A stretch of 15,628 bases of DNA from a bacterium (Candidatus Howlettbacteria) CG_4_10_14_0_8_um_filter_40_9 (GTDB taxonomy: Bacteria; Patescibacteriota; CPR2; UBA1875; GCA-2785325), in the NCBI GenBank assembly GCA_002785325.1, contig PFMH01000077.1:1-15628 (forward strand), read 5' to 3'. The notes beneath the pieces were generated by a model, which did no database searches, was not told the DNA's origin, and was given only the letters and a program-made list of their open reading frames with translations. Shown piece by piece: positions 6,199-13,700 of this stretch (the stretch's first letter is position 1; each line of letters opens with the position of its first letter). The translations under genes were made by a program, and so were the position numbers.

Positions 6199-9100
6199 AT
6201 GGCAGATAACGAAAAACAATCAAAATTTACCCCCGGGATGATGCATACTAGCAGCATTGCCAAAGCATTCGGTGCTATCAGCGGACAGTTACCTTCTAAA
6301 CTAAAGGATGCTGTGGTCTCAGCGGAGAAAGATATGTCGGGCAAGATGGATCAAGGCATAACGAGTTTTGATGAGGGCGACAAGGTAAGCGGCAGCTCTC
6401 AGGAACAGCTTTCTGTCGCTGGAAAAGAGCTCGATAAATATCCTGAATACGCGGGTTTCAAAACAGACACTCAAAAAATTAACAGAAAAAGAAGTGGAAG
6501 CGACGGAGAGATTCAAAAGCCAGTAAGTACTATCGTCGTAAAAGGTGGTGCTAAGGCGAATGTGAGGCCGCCCGAAGGACCAGGATTGACAGAGGCCGAG
6601 ATGAGAACTGCCCAAGGACTTGCTTTAGTTCCACCTGTGGTTGAAGCGGTGGGAGGTCATGCCGGAGGGGAGGATAAACCGAAAAAGAGATCCAAGGGGC
6701 AGAAAAATTTTGATGGTAGATTTGGAATACTGGATGCCACAAACCAAAAACTAGCAGATGCTGGAGAAAATCACGAGGACAGAGTGCAGGAGTTTTACAA
6801 TCTAGATTCTGACGCTGCTCATAAATACGGTGTGATTAAGGGAAAAAGAAGGACAACGTTGGGGGGAAGAACTTCAGAACCGGTTATTACTTCCTATAAC
6901 CCAAAGACGGGAGAGATTACAGCTGGTAGAACGGCTTTTGACGGCGGGAAAAAAATAGAGCCAAAAAAAGAACCGGATAAAATCTCAGAACCAACCCCCG
7001 TAGATCACGGTGAAGAATTTATTGGAGATCAAATAGGAGAATTAGAAGTAATTTTTAAGAGTAAAGGAGAAGAAGCGCTCGCTAAAGAGCTTATGCGGAG
7101 AGGGTTCGCTCAAGAAAGAGAAAAGAACGGGAAACTTTTCCCAGGGGTAAAAACGGGCGCCGAAGAGATTTTTGAGGCTTGTAAAGAAATGGCGAGGGGT
7201 GAAACCAAAACTGACAGAACCAAAAACAAAAAAGAAGGAGCAGAAAAGAAAGATTCTGGTGACGCGCCCGATAAAAATGAAAAAGAATTGACGGCTAGCT
7301 TCATCGGGGAGATTTCCAGTGCGGATTCTGTAAAGCAAGTTCTTGCATTAGTCGAGCGGGCTGGTCAGAAACTGGGACGACATGATAGCGGGATAATGAA
7401 AGCAGCTGAAAAAAAGGTTGCTTTATTGGGTGTAAAAGCTAATAATATGGATAGAAAAAATAATAAAGGAGACAATATGGGAAAAGAAGGGGCAGCACCC
7501 GTGCCAGCCGAAGCAGCAAACTTTGATGCTCACGCTAAGGGACAAGACCAACCAAATAATGAAAATATAAAACCCTACACGCCTATCTCTGAGTATAGTC
7601 CAGAAGATATAAAGGCGATGGCAGAAGAAGAAAACATGACAGAAGACGAAACCAGAGAGGCTATTATAAGACAAAATAAACAGTCTGCTCAGTTTGTGGC
7701 GCACGGAGCTACGGCCAAAGAGACAGCGAATGGGGCGACATTTGAGCTAACAGACAAGCAATTAGATCGACTGATAGATGAAGCAAAAGGAAAAGCTGAA
7801 AAGGACGGGGTATCGATAAAATTAGATGATGGACAATCTCCGGAACAACCGGAAGGGGGAGAGGCTTTTGATATTACAAAAAAGAGTGCAGAGGAGCTTA
7901 GCGCTGAGCTCAGAAAGCTTATATCCAAAGATAGGAGCTTGGATCTGGGGACAGAAGAAGGCAAAGAACATCATCAAGAATTATGGATGTTGATAGCATC
8001 GATCCAGGGTGAGATTGATCAAAGAGGAAAAGGAGACGCCGGCAAAGGGAAAGAGGGGAATGCCGGGGAAGCCAAGGAAGGAGAGGGCGGAGAAGACAGC
8101 GTCCCAGTTTTTGAGATAAAGGATCCTTTGACACCTGAAGAAAAAGCCCAGGCTAGAGCAGAAAAGGCAGAAAGAGATAAGAAGGAGGGAGGAGAAAAAA
8201 ATGTTCAAGATCTAAACAAAGAGCTGATGATCCTTATCGATGAAGATATCAATCTGGATAGAGAGACCGAGGAAGGTGAAAACAGACATCAAGAATTGCG
8301 TATTCAGATAAAGGCGTTGATGAAAGAAATCGATGATTTGGAAAACGGGGGAGAAAGAAAAAAGAAAGAAGAGGAAGAGAACGGAGAGGAAAAGGCTGAG
8401 ACACAACCAAATATTGAGATTCCGCAGGAAATTATTGACGCTAGGACTGCTTATTTGAAGGCACTGGAAGGGGCAAGAAAATGGTTCAGAAGGACTTCTC
8501 CAGAGGAGATAAAAGCGCTAAGAGAGACCTATGATAAAACACTTGTAGAATTTGCAGGCAAAGAGCAGGCAGATAGGATAAGAGCAGAATTCCCAGAGTT
8601 AGAGGGAGAAGAACTGGAGGCAAAGATCAACGAGACTTCTTGTACTCTCGTGGTGCAAGAAATTTTAGAAAGGTCAAATGCTGAAGTTGAGCTGGCTAGC
8701 GACGGTCCTTTCAAGAGGGTTGGGAATTGGTTGAAGAGACATCCAAAGACTAGATTCGTGGCAGGTTTAGCGCTTACGGGGGCAGGGTTTGCAGTTGGGG
8801 GTGTCGGAGGAGCTATAGGCGCGCGAGCTCTATGGACAGGGGTAAATACGGCGATAGCGGCCGAAGGAGCTTTGGATGCAACGGGCGGAGCCATGGCGAA
8901 GAAATGGGGGAGACTTAAGGGTGTTTCAGAAGAAGATGCCGCTCTTCTTTCTACTTTTGGGATTGATGAAAAGTTGGCAGATCAGCTAGCCTTTTCTCTT
9001 AGGAGAGGAGAAAGCGTTCAGGACAACGAGACTGTTAAGAATCTGCTTGCCGAAAGAGCGAGAGATCTCCAAAATGAGATAAGCAGAGGAGCCGAAGAAG

Positions 9101-9711
9101 GTAAGAGCTCGGACGTGATAAGAGCAGAATTTCTCGAGAAATCTTTTGATGAAACCAACATTGCGATAGAGGGGGCACAACAAGAAGAAAGAAAACGCTC
9201 CATAAAGAGATGGATAGCGGGGGCTACTATCGGAGCAATAGCTGGTGGAGTAACGGCTTATCTAGGTTATAATGCCGCTGCTCACCATGGGGCCGAAGCT
9301 CCTTCCGGTACTCATCATGCCCCAGTACATGGTGGAGAAGCAGTACCGCATGCTCCAATAGAAAGCGCTCCTGTCCCTACTCAGGATGAGCTTATAAATG
9401 GATTCGTATCCGAACAGGTTGCTGGCCCGGGTGATGGAGAATGGGATCTTGCAGCGAGGGCAGCACGTGGGCTTGCTGATAAAATGGGGATGACACTTGA
9501 TAAAGACCAGGTGGCTTCAGCCGTACAGCACTTATACGGTCCTAATCTCTCGCACGATATGCCGGGTAGGATGTCCGGTTATCTAGGCACTGTTCGTCAT
9601 TTTATATATCAAGGTACGTCTCGTGTTTATAGCGGCCCTGAGATTATGGAAGCCCTGAAACACGGTATTGCTAACCCTGCAGTAAACTCACTTCCGTCGA
9701 GATCCTGGTAA
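6199..9711 (+). CDS. Large charged coiled-coil protein with two membrane segments, unknown function
   Basis: The protein has 1170 residues and I recognise no named family. Residues 1-550 are hydrophilic, rich in Lys, Glu and Gly, and mostly disordered-looking. A module is duplicated at about 564-608 and 669-713: both copies carry EL(x)4I, then LD(x)2TEEG(x)3HQEL, and end in EID. The copies are separated by a Gly/Lys/Glu linker. Residues ~745-850 are helical. There is a Gly/Ala-rich hydrophobic segment at 851-875 and a clearer membrane helix at ~1005-1025, followed by a His/Pro linker (1029-1060) and a compact C-terminal domain (~1063-1160) beginning GDGEWDLAAR. That start loosely resembles the GDSxWxIA opening of LysM-like modules, but the likeness is weak. 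With no N-terminal signal, the long N-terminal part is probably cytoplasmic and the C-terminal domain on the far side. Following the ATPase, it may be a structural part of the same membrane machine; this is an inference. Confidence 0.85.
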   Translation: MADNEKQSKFTPGMMHTSSIAKAFGAISGQLPSKLKDAVVSAEKDMSGKMDQGITSFDEGDKVSGSSQEQLSVAGKELDKYPEYAGFKTDTQKINRKRSGSDGEIQKPVSTIVVKGGAKANVRPPEGPGLTEAEMRTAQGLALVPPVVEAVGGHAGGEDKPKKRSKGQKNFDGRFGILDATNQKLADAGENHEDRVQEFYNLDSDAAHKYGVIKGKRRTTLGGRTSEPVITSYNPKTGEITAGRTAFDGGKKIEPKKEPDKISEPTPVDHGEEFIGDQIGELEVIFKSKGEEALAKELMRRGFAQEREKNGKLFPGVKTGAEEIFEACKEMARGETKTDRTKNKKEGAEKKDSGDAPDKNEKELTASFIGEISSADSVKQVLALVERAGQKLGRHDSGIMKAAEKKVALLGVKANNMDRKNNKGDNMGKEGAAPVPAEAANFDAHAKGQDQPNNENIKPYTPISEYSPEDIKAMAEEENMTEDETREAIIRQNKQSAQFVAHGATAKETANGATFELTDKQLDRLIDEAKGKAEKDGVSIKLDDGQSPEQPEGGEAFDITKKSAEELSAELRKLISKDRSLDLGTEEGKEHHQELWMLIASIQGEIDQRGKGDAGKGKEGNAGEAKEGEGGEDSVPVFEIKDPLTPEEKAQARAEKAERDKKEGGEKNVQDLNKELMILIDEDINLDRETEEGENRHQELRIQIKALMKEIDDLENGGERKKKEEEENGEEKAETQPNIEIPQEIIDARTAYLKALEGARKWFRRTSPEEIKALRETYDKTLVEFAGKEQADRIRAEFPELEGEELEAKINETSCTLVVQEILERSNAEVELASDGPFKRVGNWLKRHPKTRFVAGLALTGAGFAVGGVGGAIGARALWTGVNTAIAAEGALDATGGAMAKKWGRLKGVSEEDAALLSTFGIDEKLADQLAFSLRRGESVQDNETVKNLLAERARDLQNEISRGAEEGKSSDVIRAEFLEKSFDETNIAIEGAQQEERKRSIKRWIAGATIGAIAGGVTAYLGYNAAAHHGAEAPSGTHHAPVHGGEAVPHAPIESAPVPTQDELINGFVSEQVAGPGDGEWDLAARAARGLADKMGMTLDKDQVASAVQHLYGPNLSHDMPGRMSGYLGTVRHFIYQGTSRVYSGPEIMEALKHGIANPAVNSLPSRSW

Positions 9712-9767
9712 AATACTAAAGCACTGATATCGCAGGGATAAGAAACACTTAAGACAACTAAACTACG

Positions 9768-9774
9768 AAAGGAG
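9768..9774 (+). promoter_or_regulatory. Strong Shine-Dalgarno for the 114-residue gene
   Basis: AAAGGAG lies 5 nt before the ATG at 9780. It is the only textbook ribosome binding site in the window, suggesting this small protein is made at a higher level than its neighbours. It also shows that the organism does use Shine-Dalgarno pairing. Confidence 0.9.
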
Positions 9775-9779
9775 TAAAA

Positions 9780-10124
9780 ATGGATTTAGATCAAAACAAA
9801 TTTGACCCAAAAGATACGCTTATAAAAGACCTTGGATTGGACAGTCTGCCAGAAGATAAAAAAAACAATCTTATAGTAACGATGGCACAAGCGCTACAAA
9901 ACCGCATAACAGTGAGGGTGTTGGACGTTTTAAGCGAGGGAGAAAAGAAAGAAATGGATACTTTGATTGCCGGGGGAGATGATAGCAAAGTAGAAGAGTT
10001 TATGGCCACTAGAGTCCCGGGAATAGACTCTATCATAAAAGATGAGTATGAGACATTTAGGACAGAAATGGTTCAGCAAAACGAAGCGCTAAAAAACGCA
10101 ATAAAAGAAAACCTCGAAAAATAG
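9780..10124 (+). CDS. Small helical protein, DUF5663-like
   Basis: The 114 residues are acidic and all-helical, with no signal peptide or membrane segment. The pattern is L-G-L-D-S-L-P-E-D-K-K near 18-28, a helix ending TVRVLDVLSEGEKKEM, then a G-D-D-S-K-V-E-E-F-M ... VPGID turn (~70-85) and a C-terminal EYETFRTEM helix. I recall this layout as DUF5663, a small domain found mainly in CPR genomes and of unknown function; the assignment is from memory of the pattern. The start is fixed by the strong Shine-Dalgarno. It follows the 1170-residue gene by 68 bp with no terminator seen between them, so co-transcription is likely. Confidence 0.85.
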   Translation: MDLDQNKFDPKDTLIKDLGLDSLPEDKKNNLIVTMAQALQNRITVRVLDVLSEGEKKEMDTLIAGGDDSKVEEFMATRVPGIDSIIKDEYETFRTEMVQQNEALKNAIKENLEK

Positions 10125-10127
10125 CAT

Positions 10128-10133
10128 TATAAT
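10128..10133 (+). promoter_or_regulatory. Possible -10 box before the 108-residue gene
   Basis: TATAAT begins 4 nt after the preceding stop codon, with no good -35 box at the right distance. An alternative is TTGGTC (10156-10161), 17 nt, TATCTT (10179-10184), which would leave a leader of only about 9 nt. Neither is strong. Confidence 0.25.
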
Positions 10134-10199
10134 TTTTGATAAAAGGTGTTGTTTGTTGGTCTCTAGAGGAAAATCAAATATCTTTAAAATCAAGCATAT

Positions 10200-10526
10200 A
10201 TGGGAAGAAATGAACATACTCCACCGGGGGCAGATAACTTTAGGGTTGGGGCAAGAGGTGAATCTCACGAACTAGCAGGAGAGGCTGTAGAAAAAAGTGC
10301 CATTCTAAATCCTTATTTGGAGGAGAAGGACGCTGAAACGATTTCTTTTGATCTGGTCCAAAGGGCTTTTGGGTTAAGAGATTGCAGCGAAAAGGAAATC
10401 CGTGAAGCACGGGCAGAATTGGAAAATCGCGGTTATGATCTAAATGCAGTAAATAATGATAGAGGTCCTAAAGGGCTTAGCGTTGGTCAAATAATGGGAC
10501 TTCTCGAACTACGAAAGAAGGAATAA
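10200..10526 (+). CDS. Small hypothetical protein
   Basis: The 108 residues match no family I recognise. The N-terminal ~35 residues are polar and glycine-containing (GRNEHTPPGADNFRVGARG). Residues ~38-108 look helical and folded: LNPYLEEKDAETISFDLVQ, then FGLRDCSEKEIREARAELE, then a short loop and SVGQIMGLLELRKKE. The helix-turn-helix-like spacing of the last segments might suggest a small nucleic-acid-binding or adaptor protein, but nothing specific supports that. There is no signal peptide or membrane helix. An in-frame stop at 10185-10187 makes ATG 10200 the first possible start. There is no Shine-Dalgarno near it; AGAGGA at 10165-10170 is 29 nt away. It could be co-transcribed with the gene before it or start nearly leaderless. 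Confidence 0.65.
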   Translation: MGRNEHTPPGADNFRVGARGESHELAGEAVEKSAILNPYLEEKDAETISFDLVQRAFGLRDCSEKEIREARAELENRGYDLNAVNNDRGPKGLSVGQIMGLLELRKKE

Positions 10527-10543
10527 AATCTTATCTATCTCAC

Positions 10544-10572
10544 TTGCTTTTGTGCTCTACAATTGATACAAT
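10544..10572 (+). promoter_or_regulatory. Probable promoter for gyrB
   Basis: TTGCTT (10544-10549), a 17-nt spacer, then TACAAT (10567-10572), with TG one base upstream of the -10 box (TGaTACAAT). Spacing and extended -10 agree, making this the best promoter candidate in the window. It predicts a start near 10579 and a leader of about 216 nt before gyrB. A second extended -10 (TGgTATATT, 10771-10779) lies much closer to the gyrB ATG and could be an alternative. Confidence 0.6.
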
Positions 10573-10580
10573 TTATATAG

Positions 10581-10610
10581 AAAAATTGATTATTTTCTTA
10601 CTCAATTTTT
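10581..10610 (+). promoter_or_regulatory. AT-rich hairpin at the start of the gyrB leader
   Basis: AAAAATTGA (10581-10589) and TCAATTTTT (10602-10610) form a perfect 9-bp stem with a 12-nt loop, just after the predicted transcription start. It has a run of T at its 3' side but only two GC pairs, so it is a poor intrinsic terminator. It could be a protein-binding palindrome or a weak terminator for the preceding gene. Downstream, ATGC/GCAT (10630-10649) followed by a T-run is another weak hairpin. Confidence 0.4.
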
Positions 10611-10682
10611 CTGATTTTTAAGTAGTAATATGCTATTTTTATAAGGCATTATTTTTTTGAAAAAGGGAATGTGTCGCCAAAT

Positions 10683-10712
10683 CCTCCTTCACTAAAGTTA
10701 CGGAAGGGTAAA
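10683..10712 (+). repeat. CCTTC..CT..AAG..TACGGA palindrome-like element, copy A
   Basis: CCTCCTTCACT, then AAAG, then TTACGGAAGGGTAA. The left part (CCTCC TTC) is imperfectly complementary to the right part (GGAAGGG). It matches the copy at 10915-10950 inside gyrB in the order CCKCCTTCRCT ... AAGYTACGGAMGGGYAA, with 6 fewer central bases. I have the impression that similar elements are abundant in CPR genomes, but cannot verify this here. Confidence 0.6.
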
Positions 10713-10744
10713 CTGACGCCAAAACGAAACGCTAAAACTGACGC
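10710..10744 (+). repeat. Direct repeat AAACTGACGC in gyrB leader
   Basis: AAACTGACGC occurs at 10710-10719 and 10735-10744, starts 25 nt apart. Nearby words GACGCCAAAA (10715-10724) and TGTCGCCAAA (10672-10681) also occur on the minus strand in the spacer at 2489-2533. It could be an operator-type pair or a remnant of a dispersed element. Confidence 0.45.
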
Positions 10745-10751
10745 AAGATGC

Positions 10752-10785
10752 ATTTGTAAAATATGTAGATTGGTATATTTGTAAT
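10752..10785 (+). repeat. 9-nt-period TTTGTA array before gyrB
   Basis: ATTTGTAAA, ATATGTAGA, a 7-nt spacer, then ATTTGTAAT. The array ends 9 nt before the gyrB ATG. The last TTTGTA and the bases up to the start codon (TTTGTA, 3 nt, AGTAAGGC, ATG) closely parallel the gyrA start (TTTGTA, 3 nt, AAGTAAC, ATG). Confidence 0.55.
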
Positions 10786-10794
10786 TAGTAAGGC

Positions 10795-13700
10795 ATGAAA
10801 GAAAACAAAAAAGATAAGGATTTTAAGAAAACTACCATAAAGGTAAATCGTTTCGATACCAAAAAGTCGGAGAAAGTTTCTTTTGACGTGAAAAAAGTTA
10901 ATAACGCCAAAAAACCCGCCTTCGCTTCTGACAAGCTACGGACGGGCAAGCAATCAGAAGAAAATACAGATACGAAGCCGCACAAGCAAGAGGCTAAGCC
11001 GCAAAAACCAGAGACGCAGGCATATGATGCATCTTCTATTCAGGTTTTGGAGGGTCTGCAGGCCGTCAGAAAACGACCGGGTATGTACATCGGCGGTACC
11101 GGAAAAGAAGGCCTTCACCATTTAGTTTGGGAGATTGTCGATAACGGTATCGATGAAGCTATGGCTGACTATGCGAAAAATGTAGAAGTCACTCTAAATA
11201 AAGACGGCAGTGTTTCGGTATTTGATGACGGCCGTGGTATCCCTGTAGAGCGCCATAAGCAAACTGGCAAATCAACGCTGGAAACTGTGCTTACTATTCT
11301 TCACGCCGGGGGTAAGTTTGGCGGTAGCGGATACAAGGTTTCCGGCGGACTCCACGGGGTTGGTGTTTCAGTTGTAAACGCGCTTTCGATGAAGCTACTC
11401 GCCGAAGTCTATAAAGATGGGATTCACTACTCTCAGGAATATAAAAATGGCGGTAAACCGGCTACCGGTCTTAAAAAAGTGGGTCCCACAAAACTGCAAG
11501 GTACAAGGATAACTTTTTGGCCGGACAAAGAAATATTTGAAACATTGGATTTCGATGCTGACGTTATCCTCGACCGTTTGAGACAGCAGGCTTATCTGAC
11601 CAAAGGCGTCCATATCAAGTTTCGAGATGAGATAACTAGCAAGGATTACGGTTATTATTTTGAAGGCGGTGTCCAGTCTTATGTAAAACATCTGAACAGA
11701 AGCAAAGAGATATTAAACGACCCATCGTTTTATGTTCATAAAGAGGTAGCGGGAAATACATTGGTTGAGATTTCTATACAATACACTGAAGCATTCAGTG
11801 AAAGCATCAAAACATTTGCCAATACGATAAACACTGTAGAGGGCGGAACCCACCTTACTGGATTCCGTTCGGCGATCACTAGATGTATCAATGACTATGC
11901 TCGGAAAAACAAGCTTTTGAAGGAAAATGAGGATAACCTCACCGGCGATGATGTGAGAGAAGGTCTGACCGCTGTTATCTCCGTGAAACTTCCCGATCCG
12001 CAGTTTGAGGGACAGACAAAAGGAAAGCTGGGTAATCCTGAGATTCGAAATCAAGTGGAGACCGTGCTGAACGAATACTTCGGATATTATCTTGATGAAA
12101 ATCCAAACGAAGCCAAAAAGATTATCGGCAAATGCGCCCTTTCCGCCAGAGCAAGGATGGCAGCCAAGGCGGCCAGAAATACTATTCTTCGCAAGGGGAT
12201 GCTCGAAGGGATGACACTTCCAGGAAAGCTTGCCGACTGCAGTGAAAAGGACGCCGCAAAAAGCGAAGTATATATAGTTGAGGGAGACTCTGCTGGAGGT
12301 TGCTTTTCGGGCGATACAAAAGTAGCGCTTACGGATGGTAGAGAACTCTCATTTGTAGAGCTGATTAAAGAATACAAAGAAAAGAAAGCCAACTATTGTT
12401 ACACCATAAAAAAAGACGGCAAGGTTGGGATCGAGAAGATTTCAAGACCAAGGAAGACGAAGATAAACGCCGATGTCGTAAAAGTTATATTGGACAATGA
12501 CGAGGAAATAACCTGTACACCTGATCACAAGTTTATGAAGAGAGACGGTAATTATAAGAGAGCCGCAGATCTAAAGGCAGATGATTCACTGATGCCTCTT
12601 TATCGTCAATATTCGAAACTTGGAAAACGCATCACGATTAAGGGGTATGAGTTGGTTTTTGACTCGCAAGCATCGAGATGGATTTTCACGCATCTTTTGG
12701 CTGATCAATATAATCTAATGGAAGGTATTTATTCTGAAGATAAGGGTACGCATAGGCATCATGTTGATTTTGATAAGCTAAATAATAACCCCGACAATCT
12801 TATTAAAATGAATAGTGAAGAGCATCTCCGTTTGCATAGGGATATGGTTGCGTTAACCTTACATACTGACGAAGTTAAGCAGAAATGTCGAGAGATTCAT
12901 GCTTCCTCTGAATTTAAAGCAAAGATTAGTGCTATTATGTTAACGCCGAAAATGAAAAAAATGCTTAGTGATAGAGCGAAAAAACAATGGCAAAACGAAG
13001 AGTATAAGGAATATATGGGGAAGAAGTTCTTAGAATTTTACGAAAGCAACGCTGAATATCGAGCAGAAAACAATGAGAGATTAAATAGTGCCCAAAAAGA
13101 ATATTGGGGCGATGTGGAAAATGTTAAAAAACAATCAGCTAGAGTCAGGCAGTATTTTGAGCTTCATCCAGAAAAAGTAAGAGAGTTGAGCAAATTGGTC
13201 ACAAGTCAATGGCAAGACGCAGGTTTGCTTGCGTGGAGAGCTCAAAAAACGAAGGTGCAGTGGACGGAGGAGTTTAGGGGTAAGAGAAAAGAGTCTTATA
13301 ATCAAACATATTTGAGAAAAGCATTGTCTGCGATGCACGATATCTATAGGGAGAATAAAGAAGTAAGCAAAAATGCTTACGAGGAGATACGAAAGATAAC
13401 AAAAGATAGAAGCCTTATTCGGTATGAAACTATTTGTCAGAGATTTTTTGATGGTAATGAAGAACAACTGAAAGATGCAGTGATGAATTTTAACCATCGA
13501 GTAAAAGCCGTCATTCATTTAAGCGAAAAGATAGATGTTTATGATATTGAAGTTCCAGAAACTCACAATTTTGCATTGGCGAGTGGTGTTTTTGTACACA
13601 ATAGTGCCAAGCAAGGGAGAGATAGGAAATTTCAGGCCATACTTCCACTTAAGGGTAAGATCCTGAATGTTGAAAAGGCGCGCATAGACAGGATGCTCAC

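Noticed and set aside
12301..13602. Separate free-standing HNH endonuclease gene, or two gyrB fragments
   Set aside because: The frame is continuous through both junctions, and splicing blocks A, B, F and G are all present at the ends, so it is an in-frame intein.
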